A stretch of 39,259 bases of DNA from an uncultured Verrucomicrobiota bacterium (GTDB lineage: Bacteria; Verrucomicrobiota; Verrucomicrobiia; Verrucomicrobiales; Verrucomicrobiaceae): contig CAILZI010000122.1 of NCBI GenBank assembly GCA_903838675.1, forward strand, positions 1 to 39,259. The letters run 5' to 3'. The translations under genes and the position numbers were made by a program. Below the pieces are notes generated by a model. The model was given only the letters and a program-made list of their open reading frames with translations, made no database searches and was not told where the DNA came from. The number at the start of each line of letters is the position of its first letter. Within the stretch, counting starts at the first letter, position 1. Positions 23,865 to 33,500 of the stretch are shown here, in pieces.

Positions 23865-26327
23865 ATGACCGCCGCGAAGTTCCCAACCGCCTCGCGCAGT
23901 CATGCGCCCTGTTTCATTCCAGCGCTTTTCTGCCTGGTGGCGTTTTCGTCCATGGCACAGCAAGCGGCCCCACCGCGGGCACTGCCGGTCACAGACGATG
24001 CCCCCGTCCCGAAGGCCATTCCCGTGAGCCCGCCGCCGAAAACCAAGGGACCTGATGATGACATGTTCGACTTTGCCACGCTGGCGTATGACCGCCAGGA
24101 GTGGGGCATGGCCGCGCAGTCGTATGCAAAGTACCTGCAGCAATATGCCAGCGGCAAGCAGGTGCCCGAGGCACTTTACCGTGTGGGTGAGTGCTACATG
24201 AAGCAAAACCAGCTCAAGCAGGCCGCGGGTTTTTACGAGGAAGTCGTGAACCGCTACCCGGAGAGCGAAGGCGCCCCCTCCTCCGCCTATCGCCTCGGTG
24301 CGATGATGTTCAACGACTCCAAGTTTGCTGACTCGGCCAAATTTTTCAGCTTTTCCGAAGCCAAAACCAAGAGCCCCACCGTCCGACTGGCTGCCGCTTT
24401 CAACAAAAGCCGGGCCTATGAAATGCTTGGGGACAAAGCGAAGCAGGCCGCCGCTTTGAACAGCGTGATCTTGGTGAAAACGGACAACCCTTACCGTGAA
24501 ACTTCGCTGCTCACACTCGGCAGCATCTACCTCGGCCAGGATAAAAAGGCCGAGGCACTGCCTATTTTTGACGAACTCGTCAAGACCAGCGCCGACCGTG
24601 CCATCATCGCCGAGGCCAGCATTCGTGCGGCAGTGCTCTATGCCGAGCTCAAGAAGCCGGAAGAATCCATCGTGATGTTTGAAAAGGCGCTGCGCATGCC
24701 GGAAACGAGCGAGCAAAACCGCGGCATCTCCCTCGTGGGCATCATTCAGGCGCTCTATGCCAAGGGCGATTACGACGGAGTCATCGACTACTACAACAAG
24801 AACTCAGAGGTCCTGCCGCAAGGAGCCTCACGTGCCAAGATGCTGCTGCTCGTCGGCCACGCCTACCGCATGCGCAAGAGCTATGCCCGAGCCGTCGAAG
24901 TTTACCTGCTCATCGAGCAGTATCACGCCGACACCGAGGAAGCCTTCAGTGCGGGATACTGGAAGCTGTACTGCTTCTACCTGCTAAATGACAAAGATCT
25001 GGGCGAGTTTGCCACGGCCTTCATCACCCGTCAGGCGCCAAAGCATGCTGAGCATGAATATCTTGCGCTGGCACGCCTGATCCGTGCCGACTTTTACTTC
25101 AACAAAGGCGACTACCAGCAGGCCGCGCTTAGCTACAATGAGGTCAGCCTCGACAAACTGCCTGAGAAGCTGCGCCCAGGCACGCTCTTCAACATGGGCT
25201 GGGCACAGGGTGAGGCCGGACGCCACCAGGAAGCCGTTGGCACCTTCACCCGTTTCATCACTGAAAACCCTGCGCATGAGTTCACCCCCAAGGCCTATGC
25301 GCGCCGCGGCCTCGCGAACCGTGATGCCCGTGATCTTCCCAAAGCGAAGGCCGACTTTGAACACGTGACCAAAGAATTCCCCAAGTCCGACGCCTGCGAA
25401 CTCTCCTGGCTGCAGCTCGGCTTCATCGCGATGGAGCAGAAGGATCCAAAGGCCACTATCACCGCGTTTGAAACGCTGCTGAAAAAATTCCCCAACACCA
25501 CTGCCGCCGCACAGGCCTACTACGGCATCGGCCGGGGCAACTTTGACCAGAAGATCTACGACAAGGCTGTGCCCGCCCTGCGCCGCTCCATTGAGATCGA
25601 CAGCAAAGGCTACCTCGAAAAGTCCAGCCAGCTCATCATCCTCTGCGACTACGCACGCCAGAACGCCGACAACCTCGCCAAGACCATCGACAGCTACCTG
25701 CAGTCCAAGCCTGAGGGCGTGGTGCCTCCGAATATTTTGAAATGGCTCGGCCTCAAGCTCTACAGCAGCGATGATTACAAACGCGCGGCCCGCTTCCTCG
25801 AACTCGCCGTCACCCCGCAAACCCCGGAAAACACTGAGCCGGTGGTGTGGAACTACCTCGGCATGGCGCAGCTGAACAACCAGCAGTACGACGCCAGCAT
25901 CCAAGCCACGGACAACTTCCTCAAAACAGAACCTGACAGCGCGACACGCTCACGTGCGCTGCTGACCAAAGGACGCGCCCAGCTCGGCAAAGGGCAGTTT
26001 GATGAGGCCGACAAGGTGGCCCAGGACGCGCTGCAGGTCGTCAAAGACGGCAAGCTCCAGGCTGAGCTGCTGATCCTCGAAGGCGACATCTACGCTGCTC
26101 AAGGCGACAAACTCGCCGCAGAAGGCCAGAAGGATGCCGCCGTCGGCAAATGGAAGGACGCTGCCGCCAAGTATGCCGTTCCCAGCCAGTTCTTCGACGA
26201 TCCCGATGTGACCCCCAATGCCCTCTACAAAGCCGCCAAGGTGCTGGAGAAAGCTGGAGATTCAGCCAAAGCCAAGCAGATGCTTCAGCAGCTGCAGCAG
26301 CGCTATCCGAAGTTTCAGCCGAAGTAA
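23865..26327 (+). CDS. Large secreted TPR-repeat protein
   Basis: 820 residues from ATG 23865; the frame is open to 23733 inside exbD but that part is a shadow. A signal sequence (CFIPALFCLVAFSSMAQQ) occupies about residues 14-31, followed by a Pro-rich stretch. From about residue 70 to the end the protein is a solenoid of tetratricopeptide repeats, with recurring units such as YAKYLQQYASGKQVPEALYR, EEVVNRYPESEGAPSSAYRLG (positions 24238-24300), FIKYL-like helices and a final AKQMLQQLQQRYPKF. The repeat style resembles YbgF/CpoB and BamD-like periplasmic TPR proteins that work with Tol/Exb motors. Being coupled to exbD, it is probably the periplasmic adaptor of this module. No tonB or tolB is nearby. 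Confidence 0.88.
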   Translation: MTAAKFPTASRSHAPCFIPALFCLVAFSSMAQQAAPPRALPVTDDAPVPKAIPVSPPPKTKGPDDDMFDFATLAYDRQEWGMAAQSYAKYLQQYASGKQVPEALYRVGECYMKQNQLKQAAGFYEEVVNRYPESEGAPSSAYRLGAMMFNDSKFADSAKFFSFSEAKTKSPTVRLAAAFNKSRAYEMLGDKAKQAAALNSVILVKTDNPYRETSLLTLGSIYLGQDKKAEALPIFDELVKTSADRAIIAEASIRAAVLYAELKKPEESIVMFEKALRMPETSEQNRGISLVGIIQALYAKGDYDGVIDYYNKNSEVLPQGASRAKMLLLVGHAYRMRKSYARAVEVYLLIEQYHADTEEAFSAGYWKLYCFYLLNDKDLGEFATAFITRQAPKHAEHEYLALARLIRADFYFNKGDYQQAALSYNEVSLDKLPEKLRPGTLFNMGWAQGEAGRHQEAVGTFTRFITENPAHEFTPKAYARRGLANRDARDLPKAKADFEHVTKEFPKSDACELSWLQLGFIAMEQKDPKATITAFETLLKKFPNTTAAAQAYYGIGRGNFDQKIYDKAVPALRRSIEIDSKGYLEKSSQLIILCDYARQNADNLAKTIDSYLQSKPEGVVPPNILKWLGLKLYSSDDYKRAARFLELAVTPQTPENTEPVVWNYLGMAQLNNQQYDASIQATDNFLKTEPDSATRSRALLTKGRAQLGKGQFDEADKVAQDALQVVKDGKLQAELLILEGDIYAAQGDKLAAEGQKDAAVGKWKDAAAKYAVPSQFFDDPDVTPNALYKAAKVLEKAGDSAKAKQMLQQLQQRYPKFQPK

Positions 26328-26397
26328 TGCTGGGGGTTGAACCCCACTGCTCGATGCCATCCCATGCTCTACCCTGAAGCAGAGAGCTCATGATGTG

Positions 26398-26422
26398 AGA
26401 GGTCTTATTATTCAAGACCTCT
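26398..26422. terminator. Hairpin overlapping the stop codon of the RRM gene
   Basis: AGAGGTCTT (26398-26406), loop ATTATTC, AAGACCTCT (26414-26422) is a perfect 9-bp stem between the convergent TPR and RRM genes. It contains the TGA of the RRM gene (26414-26412 on the minus strand). No strong T-run follows on either strand, so it may be a weak bidirectional terminator or an mRNA-stabilising 3' end. Confidence 0.5.
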
Positions 26423-26768
26423 TGTCGCGGTCCCAGCCTTCACGCTGATCGCGTTTGCCGCCCCCGCCCCCACCTCCGTAGCCGCGACTGCCACCACCCC
26501 CGCCAAAGTTTCGCAGGGGGCGTTCCTCCTTCGGACGTGCCTCGATCACTCGCAGTGCGCGTCCACCCACATCCTTGGCATTCAGAGCATTGATCGCCGT
26601 GAGCGCTTCAGCTTCGACCGGCATCTCCACGAATCCAAAGCCGCGTGAGCGACCTGTTTCACGGTCTTTGACCACTCGGGCGCTGGAGACATTGCCGAAG
26701 GCGGCAAACTCGCTCTGCAGTTCTTCGTCCGTCAGAGTGTAGGGAAGATTGCTCACATAGAGGTTCAT
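26412..26768 (-). CDS. RRM-type RNA-binding protein with glycine-rich tail
   Basis: 118 residues from ATG 26768, which starts exactly at the RRM (MNLYVSNLPYTLTDEEL); the frame runs to 26801 without family similarity. RNP2 is LYVSNL (3-8) and RNP1 is RGFGFVEM (42-49). A single RRM spans residues 1-80, then a Gly/Arg-rich tail (FGGGGGSRGYGGGGGGG) and a charged end. This architecture is typical of cyanobacterial and other bacterial cold-inducible RNA-binding proteins, which act as RNA chaperones in the cytoplasm. It is divergent from the Cys-rich secreted protein gene, and a perfect hairpin covers its stop codon. Confidence 0.93.
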   Translation of the reverse strand: MNLYVSNLPYTLTDEELQSEFAAFGNVSSARVVKDRETGRSRGFGFVEMPVEAEALTAINALNAKDVGGRALRVIEARPKEERPLRNFGGGGGSRGYGGGGGGGKRDQREGWDRDKRS

Positions 26769-27019
26769 CGCATCAGGTATTGAAGATGAGCCATGGCGCA
26801 CGTTGCAGAGAACAGGTCATGGCGTGAACCCGATTTTCCGTGTCTGCGTCCGTCTCGGGATGCACACGGGCGTGAAGGTACGCGCAGGGCGGAGGGGTGT
26901 CAACCGCACGTCCGATGCCGGGGTCTCCCCCACAGGCCCCTTGCGAGCTGAAAAGTTTCAGTTGCGGAAAATCTGTGAATTCGTATCCGAGTCCGACGTT
27001 CCTTACCACCACGCCCACC
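26769..27019. other. Divergent intergenic region
   Basis: About 250 bases between the divergent RRM and Cys-rich protein genes, presumably holding both promoters. A short dyad CTGAAA-AG-TTTCAG (26948-26961) lies about 60 bases before the + strand start and is a possible operator. No convincing -35/-10 pair was found by eye. Confidence 0.35.
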
Positions 27020-27382
27020 ATGAAACACATCCTCACCCTCATTGCCGCGCTCAGCCTGCTGGCTGGCTTTTCCCCTGCCGCCGAGCCGTTGAACACTGTC
27101 TGCCCCATCTCCGGCAAGCCTGCGAGCCCGGCCATCACCAGCACCTACTCGAAGACGGTCGCCGTCTGCTGTGACAAATGCAAAGCCCAGTTCACCGCCG
27201 CTCCCAAGGGCTACCTCAGCAACATCATTGCTGCCATCGCCGGTCAGTGCCCGCTGAGCAAAAAGAAATCCGATGCTTCCAAAACCGTGACCTACACCCG
27301 TCAGGTCGCCTTCGCTGATGCCGCCAGCAAGGCCGCCTTTGACGCCGCGCCTGACAAGCACATCAAGGAAGTGCGTCAGTAA
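27020..27382 (+). CDS. Small secreted Cys-rich (YHS-like, metal-binding) protein
   Basis: 120 residues from ATG 27020 (MKHILTLIAALSLLAGFSPAA, signal peptide). The mature part carries NTVCPISGKPA, VCCDKCKAQFTAAP and GQCPLS, with Cys at 28, 50, 51, 54 and 77. The CPxxGKP...CCxxC pattern resembles YHS-type and heavy-metal-binding domains of secreted proteins in this phylum, suggesting a periplasmic metal (copper, zinc or iron) binder. The C-terminal 35 residues are helical and charged. A good terminator follows, so it is probably a single-gene transcript. Metal identity is unknown. Confidence 0.8.
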   Translation: MKHILTLIAALSLLAGFSPAAEPLNTVCPISGKPASPAITSTYSKTVAVCCDKCKAQFTAAPKGYLSNIIAAIAGQCPLSKKKSDASKTVTYTRQVAFADAASKAAFDAAPDKHIKEVRQ

Positions 27383-27409
27383 TCGGTGGCTTTCATTTCA
27401 TTCTTCCAG

Positions 27410-27440
27410 GCGGAGCTGCGATATGCGGCTCCGCTTTTTT
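27410..27440 (+). terminator. Rho-independent terminator after the Cys-rich protein gene
   Basis: GCGGAGC (27410-27416), an 11-base loop and GCTCCGC (27428-27434) form a perfect 7-bp stem followed directly by six T. It lies 27 bases after the stop codon. It also argues that the downstream AraC gene starts after it rather than at the upstream ATG 27386. Confidence 0.88.
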
Positions 27441-27496
27441 CATGCCTGCTTGATTCAGCGTTTCATCAAAAGCCGTTTCCATTACTCTCCCGTCCT

Positions 27497-28273
27497 GTGA
27501 AAGCCAAAGCTGTCGCCACATCCCCCGTTGATGCCCTGCGCGATCTTTTTGACGTGCTGCCGGATGTGCAGGCGTGGATCAAGGACGCGAAACGTCGTTA
27601 CCTGTGGGTGAATCGCACCTTCCTGCTGAACTACGGCATGCATCACCTGGATGAAGTGCTCGGCAAAACCGATGATGATCTCTCGCCTGCACACCTCGCC
27701 GCGCATTTCCGTGCTGGCGATGAAGCGGTGCTGGCCGGGCAGACGGTGCAGGGCCGCCTGGAGCTCGTGGGTCGCTTTGACCACACGGCAGCCTGGTGCT
27801 TCACCACCAAGCGCCCCGTCTGCAATGCCCGAGGCCGCATCGTCGGTACCGCAGGCATCACGCGCGCCTTGGATGCCGCGCAGATCGATCAGCGCAGCGA
27901 TATTCGACTCGGTGTGGTCATCGCGCTGATGACCCGCCGCCTCGGTGAATCTGTGACGAATGCCGACATGGCGCGCAGCGCTGGCATGTCCGTGCGTGCC
28001 TTCGAGCGCAGCTTCCTCCGCGAGTATGGCCTGCCCCCGCAGCAGTATCTGAAGCGCCTGCGCATTCAGACCGCCTGCCGCCTGCTCGTCGATACGCGTG
28101 AATCCATCTCAGCTGTCAGTCTGCGCTGTGGGTTCGCGGACCAGAGCCACCTCACTCGTGCATTCCGCCGTGTTACCGGCCTCACTCCGGGCGCGTATCG
28201 CGAAAAATACGCTGCCGCGAATATTCCACGCCCTGCCGTTTCTGTTCTATCCCGGCGCAGGACGAAGCGATAG
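27497..28273 (+). CDS. PAS-domain AraC-family transcriptional regulator
   Basis: 258 residues from GTG 27497 (VKAKAVATSPVDALRDLFDVLP). An ATG at 27386 is in frame, but the transcription terminator at 27410-27440 would lie inside that version. Residues about 12-130 form a PAS-like sensor (DVQAWIKDAKRRYLWVN, then GRIVGTAGITRAL). Residues about 135-240 are a double helix-turn-helix AraC domain (TNADMARSAGMSVRAFERSF and ISAVSLRCGFADQSHLTRAFRRVTGLTPGAYR). It would sense a small molecule through the PAS part and control transcription. The amidohydrolase gene starts 12 bases after its stop, so the regulator and the catabolic genes may be co-transcribed. Confidence 0.9.
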   Translation: MKAKAVATSPVDALRDLFDVLPDVQAWIKDAKRRYLWVNRTFLLNYGMHHLDEVLGKTDDDLSPAHLAAHFRAGDEAVLAGQTVQGRLELVGRFDHTAAWCFTTKRPVCNARGRIVGTAGITRALDAAQIDQRSDIRLGVVIALMTRRLGESVTNADMARSAGMSVRAFERSFLREYGLPPQQYLKRLRIQTACRLLVDTRESISAVSLRCGFADQSHLTRAFRRVTGLTPGAYREKYAAANIPRPAVSVLSRRRTKR

Positions 28274-28285
28274 CATTCGGCCACC

Positions 28286-29563
28286 ATGAAGCTCCAACTA
28301 GGCACCACCGTCGTCAAAAACGGCCAGCTCGTCGATGGCACGGGCCGTCCGGCCATTCCCAACGCCGCTGTCATCATCACCGACGGCTTTATCAGCTACG
28401 CGGGTCCCGCCTCGGATGCACCGCCAGCTGCTCCTGAGGCACGCATCATCGACGCAGGCGGTGGCACGATCATGCCCGGGCTCATCGAGGCACACATCCA
28501 CCTCACTTACTTCAATGTGTCCGAGTTGCAGGATCTCGACATCAAGTTCCCCGTCGAATACGTCACGCTGCAATCTGCCGTGAATGCAAAGACGGCGCTC
28601 GAATGCGGCTACACGGCGGCGCGCAGCGGCGGCTGCCTTCACAACATCGACGTGTGGATGAAAAAGGCCATCGAGGAGGACATGATCCCCGGCCCGCGCC
28701 TCAGCACCAGCGGCCGCGAAATCTGTGGTGCAGGCGGGCTGATGGACTGGAACCCTGACTACCGGCGCATTGGCATGGAGGGCATCGTCTTCATCGTGAA
28801 TGGTCCCGAGCAGGCCCGCACGGCGGTGCGAAAACTCGTCAAAGACGGCATTGAGTGGGTGAAAACCTATCCCACGGGCGATGCGGCCTCCCCTGACATC
28901 AACGACCATCACACGCTGTGCATGACCTTCGAAGAATTGCACGCCGTCGTGGCCACGGCGCACAATCACGGCCTCAAAGTCACCGGCCACTGCCGCGCCA
29001 CCGAGGGCATCCGCAATGCGCTCAAATCCGGCTACGACGCCATCGAGCACGGCACTTTCATGGATGACGAATGCCTCGACCTCTTGCTCAAGCGCAACGT
29101 GCCGATGTGCCCCGGTCTCGGCTTCGAACTCTTCAGCGTGCAGCGCGGCAAGGAGTTCGGCCTGTCCCAGCGGGTGCTCGACGGTCATCAGGAAACCCTT
29201 GAAGCTGGCGCTGAAAGCTGTCGCAAAGTACTCAAGGCGGGCGGCACCATGGGCCTTGGCGGCGACTACGGCTTTGCCTGGACGCCGCACGGCACCTACG
29301 CCCAGGAACTGACCTTTTTCGTCAATTACGTCGGCTTCTCCCCACTCGACACCCTCAAGTGCGCCACGCTCGGCGGCGCCAAGATGATGGGGCGTGAAAA
29401 GGAGATCGGCACCCTCGAAGCAGGCAAGCTGGGCGATGTCCTCGTGGTCAAAGGTGACGTGCTCAAGGACATCTCCATTCTCGAAAACCGTGACAACCTC
29501 CTTGCCGTCATGCAGGGTGGTGTGGTGAAAGCAGGAACGCTCGTAAAGCCTGCGAGTTTCTGA
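28286..29563 (+). CDS. Metal-dependent amidohydrolase (imidazolonepropionase-like)
   Basis: 425 residues from ATG 28286. An amidohydrolase-superfamily protein: N-terminal beta-sandwich (VVKNGQLVDGTGRPAIPNAAV), the metal-binding HIH at residues 70-72 (MPGLIEAHIHL), WVKTYPTG with a Lys at the position carboxylated in many members, His residues in KVTGHCRA and AIEHGTFMDD, and Asp in GLGGDYGFAWTPHGT. The C-terminus has TLGGAKMMGREKEIGTLEAGKLGDVLVV, typical of the imidazolonepropionase/prolidase-like branch. It hydrolyses a C-N or lactone bond; the substrate is unknown. There is no signal peptide, so it acts in the cytoplasm. Between the PAS-AraC regulator and the DUF6807 gene with short spacers. 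Confidence 0.9.
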   Translation: MKLQLGTTVVKNGQLVDGTGRPAIPNAAVIITDGFISYAGPASDAPPAAPEARIIDAGGGTIMPGLIEAHIHLTYFNVSELQDLDIKFPVEYVTLQSAVNAKTALECGYTAARSGGCLHNIDVWMKKAIEEDMIPGPRLSTSGREICGAGGLMDWNPDYRRIGMEGIVFIVNGPEQARTAVRKLVKDGIEWVKTYPTGDAASPDINDHHTLCMTFEELHAVVATAHNHGLKVTGHCRATEGIRNALKSGYDAIEHGTFMDDECLDLLLKRNVPMCPGLGFELFSVQRGKEFGLSQRVLDGHQETLEAGAESCRKVLKAGGTMGLGGDYGFAWTPHGTYAQELTFFVNYVGFSPLDTLKCATLGGAKMMGREKEIGTLEAGKLGDVLVVKGDVLKDISILENRDNLLAVMQGGVVKAGTLVKPASF

Positions 29564-29585
29564 TGCGCCAGCCCGTTCCATCGTC

Positions 29586-30554
29586 ATGAAGTCAGCCCTT
29601 CTCCTCGCCACCCTTCTGGCCACTCATTCTTCCGCCGCCGACATCCAGGTGGAAAAGCTCGGCTCCGTCCTGCATTTCAGCACCGGCGGAAAAACGATCT
29701 GTGATTATCAGATGGAAGCGGGCGAGGTGCCTGAAGGCGTGTCTGCCGTCTTCAAACACGGCGCTCATCTGCACCCGGTGTATTCGCCAAGTGGCAAACT
29801 TGTCACGGGCAATCATCCCGAAGATCACCGCTGGCATCGTGGCATCTGGATGGCGTGGACGAAGACTGAGTTTGGCGATTCGCATCCCGATTTCTGGAAT
29901 CAAGGCAAAGGCGACGGCAAAAACAAAAGCGGCGACCAGATCCTTGCCGAAGTGCGTTTCGCCAAATTGGACAAGAGCTGGGGCGGGGCTGACGGCGGTG
30001 GATTCATCAGCCAGCATCTGTTTCTTGATCACAGCCACGCGCCCGACACCAAAGTGCTCAATGAAACGTGGGAGGTGTCGGTGGCGCAGAAGGAACTCGA
30101 CGGCACGCCCGCCAACATCATTGATCTCACCAGCACGCAGACCTGTGCGGCTGCGCTGCCGCTGAAGCTGCCGAAGTACCACTACGGTGGCCTTGGTGTG
30201 CGCGGCAACCTCGCCTGGAATCCGGTCGATGCCGTCACGATGCTCACCAGCGAAGGCCATGACCGCCTCAAAGGAGACTCCACCAAGGGCAAGTGGGTTC
30301 ACATCGGCGGTCAGGTCGATGGCGCAGCCACCGGCATGGTGATCCTGATTCACCCTTCAAACTTTCGGTTCCCTCAGCCTCTGCGCCTTAACCCGAAGAA
30401 CCCGCAGCTCTGCATCGCCCCTTCGCAGGATGGCGACTGGTCCATCGAACCCGGCAAACCCTACGTCTCCAAATACCGCATCCTCGTCTTCGACGGCGCG
30501 CCGGATGCGAAATGGATCGAGGCCCAGTGGGCTATTTATTCCAACACCAAGTAA
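29586..30554 (+). CDS. Secreted DUF6807 (PmoA-like) protein
   Basis: 322 residues from ATG 29586 (MKSALLLATLLATHSSAA, signal peptide). The sequence has the hallmarks of the family often annotated as methane oxygenase PmoA-like or DUF6807: HLHPVYSPSGKLVTGNHPEDHRWHRGIWMAW, FISQHLFLDH, YHYGGLGVRGN and YRILVFDGAPDAKWIEAQWA. The name is misleading; these are not methane monooxygenase subunits, and most members sit in carbohydrate-use loci. The conserved HPEDHRWHRG segment may bind metal or substrate. Function is not established. It lies 22 bases after the amidohydrolase and 9 bases before the 1302-residue protein. Confidence 0.9.
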   Translation: MKSALLLATLLATHSSAADIQVEKLGSVLHFSTGGKTICDYQMEAGEVPEGVSAVFKHGAHLHPVYSPSGKLVTGNHPEDHRWHRGIWMAWTKTEFGDSHPDFWNQGKGDGKNKSGDQILAEVRFAKLDKSWGGADGGGFISQHLFLDHSHAPDTKVLNETWEVSVAQKELDGTPANIIDLTSTQTCAAALPLKLPKYHYGGLGVRGNLAWNPVDAVTMLTSEGHDRLKGDSTKGKWVHIGGQVDGAATGMVILIHPSNFRFPQPLRLNPKNPQLCIAPSQDGDWSIEPGKPYVSKYRILVFDGAPDAKWIEAQWAIYSNTK

Positions 30555-30563
30555 TCTTCCCTC

Positions 30564-33500
30564 ATGCTCTCCCGCTTCCTAGCTTTCGTACTTTGTGCTT
30601 CCGTCTTTGGTCAATCTCAAGCCGCCGACGCTCTTTTCGACAAATCCAATCTCGCCGCGTGGTGCATCGTGCCGTTTGATGCGGGCAAGCGCGGCCCGGA
30701 GCAGCGTGCGACCATGCTGGAGAAAATGGGCGTGAAGAAATTCGTCTATGACTACCGCGCCGAGCACATTCCGCAGTGGGACGACGAGCTGAACGCGCTC
30801 AAAAAGCATCACATCGAGCTGATGGGCTGGTGGTTCCCGACCGTTCTGAATGACGAAGCCCAGAAGACGCTCGAACTCTTCAAACGCCATGGCGTGCATC
30901 CGCAGCTGTGGGTGAATGGCAACGGCGGTGCGATCCAGGTCAAGGACGAGGCGGATCAGCTGGCGCGTGTGACGAAGGAGGTCGCACGCCTACAGCCGAT
31001 TTGCGAAGCAGCCGCACCTCTGGGTTGCCAAGTGGCGCTCTACAACCATGGCTCCTGGTATGGCGAGCCTGAGAACGCCATCGCCATCGTGGAAGCGCTG
31101 AAGGCCAAAGGCATCAAAAACATCGGCATCGTGTACAACCTGCATCATGGCCACGGCCACCTGGATCGTCTCGCCAAGGTGCTGCCGCGCATGCTGCCGC
31201 ACCTGCTGTGCTTCAATCTCAACGGCATGGACATCGATGGCGAAGCCAAGGGCCGCAAGATCCTCCCGCTCGGGGTAGGCACCGAAGATGTGAAGGTACT
31301 GCGCATCGTGCGTGCGAGCGGCTACAACGGCCCCATCGGCATCCTAAACCACACCAACGAAGACGCTGAAGGCCGCCTGCTCGACAACCTCGACGGCCTC
31401 GCCTGGCTGGTGCCGCAGCTCGATGACAATCCTCCCGGCCCGAAGCCGAAGTATCGCACCTGGAGCGACAAGCCCGCTGCCGCTGCTTTCATCAACAAAC
31501 CTGCCATGACGGGCGAGGGCGTGCCCTCCTTGAACAAGGAATTTGGTGAGGCGCTGAAGGGCAGCTACTTTGAGCAGGACAACGAGCCCTTCCGCACTCT
31601 GCCGCTCACCATTGAGTGCCGTGCCAAGCTGACCGGCAAAGATCACTTCAACATCCTCATCGCCTCAGACGCCAAATCATCCGCCACGCATTGGGAGCTC
31701 TACACGCACGCGAAGCGCGGCACGCTGGCGCTCTTCATGCCCGGTCGCGGCGGTGACTTCGATTCGCAGGTGAATGTCTGCGACGGCCAGTGGCACGACT
31801 TCCTCGCCAGCATCGATGACAAGAGCGTGGTGCTCTATGTCGATGGCAAACAAGTCTTCGAAAAGCCGGTGCAACCGATGACCGGCACGCCTAAAGCAGG
31901 CGGCATCGCATTCGGCAGCCTTGTGGATGGCAGCATCGGCTGTGAAGGGCTCATTGACGATGTACGCATCGCACGTGGCGTGATGAAGCCGCGCAAAAGC
32001 AATGGGCCGCGTCTGCGCATGGACAACACGATCGGCATCTGGGATTTCGACCATCTCGATGCGCTCATGCCGCCCAAGGCTCCGCCTCCCGCCGCCTTTA
32101 AACCTGACCTCAAACCACTTCATCCCGAGGACAACGTCCACTGGCAGGAGTTTGTGAATCGCGAGCGCGTCTTCGACTTCTACGGCAAGCAGGCGCTGCA
32201 GTTCATGAAGCAGAAGCCGCTGCCCGAACTGATCCCGCAATTCCCCGGCCTCGATGGCGGCCAACAGGGCCACTGGGGCAACCAAAACGATCAGGTGACG
32301 TGGAAGGATGGGCGCTTTGCAGAGAGCGATCATGGCTCCGTCTTCAGTTGTGTTTTTAAAGGAGCTGGGCTGACGATTCCAAAAGCCGTATGTGTGCGGT
32401 CCGAAGACACCTCCTATGTCTTCAATCCTGAAACACTGACTTTCCCACTCACCTGGACCGGCGGCTTCATCAAACTCACGGATCACCGCCACGGATTCAT
32501 GGGCGGAGCGGCGATGGATGGCAAGGTGGCATCAAAGCCATCCACCAAGCTCAATGGGCAATACCATGGCTTCTACCGGCAGGGCAAAGAAGTCCTCTTC
32601 AAAGTCGGTGAATCGCTTTGGAATGTGCATGGCGAGGAAGTTCCCCTGGCCAAAGAGTTTCCTGCACAGTGGCCCAAGTGGATCGAAACGAAAGGCAAGC
32701 TCGGCACGCAGCAGCCCTTCGCTACCGACACCATCGAACTACCCTGGGAGAACCCGTATGGCACCCTGTTCTTCATCACAGCGCATGATTTCTTCAGCGA
32801 TGGCACTGCCGCCATTGCCACGATGACGGGCGAAGTGTGGCTGGTGAAAGGCATTGATGAGAAGCTGAGTAAAATTCGCTGGAAGCGATTCGCCACCGGG
32901 CTGAACCAGCCGCTGGGAATGAAGATCGTGAAGGACAAACTCTACGTCCTCGGCCGTGATCAGATCACCTGCCTGCAGGATCTCAATGGCGATGACGAGG
33001 CGGACTTCTACGAGTGCGTCACGAACGCGATGCAGACCTCTCCCGGCGGACACGATTTCATCGTCGGTCTCGAAACAGACAAAGAGGGCCGCTGGTATTT
33101 CGCTTCTGGAAATGAAGGCGTGTGCCGCATCACAGGACGCGACAAGCTCGAAGTTCTCGGCACCGGCTTCCGCAATCCCGATGGTCTTGGCATCTCACCA
33201 GATGGTCGTTTCCTCACTACCAGCGGACAGGAAGGCGACTGGACGCCTGCTTCCTCCATCTTCCAGATCGAGCTCGATCACAATCTCGGTGCCCACTTCG
33301 GCGCCGGTGGCCCCAAGAACGGCCAGCCCCCAGAGCCGGTGCTGATGTACATGCCACGTGGTGAAGACAACAGCGCGAGCAGCCAGGCCTTCATTTCGAG
33401 TGATAAATGGGCAGCGCTCAAAGGTGATGGCAATTTCGTTCACCTCTCCTCCGGTGGTGGCAGCGCATGGCTCGTCATGCGGCAGAACGTCAAAGGACGC

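Noticed and set aside
28298..29623. 441-codon open frame antisense to the amidohydrolase
   Set aside because: Shadow; the sense strand carries the metal-binding HIH and other family motifs.
29586..30554. Possible methane monooxygenase subunit because of the PmoA name of this family
   Set aside because: The protein is a soluble secreted DUF6807 member without the membrane helices or partners of particulate methane monooxygenase.
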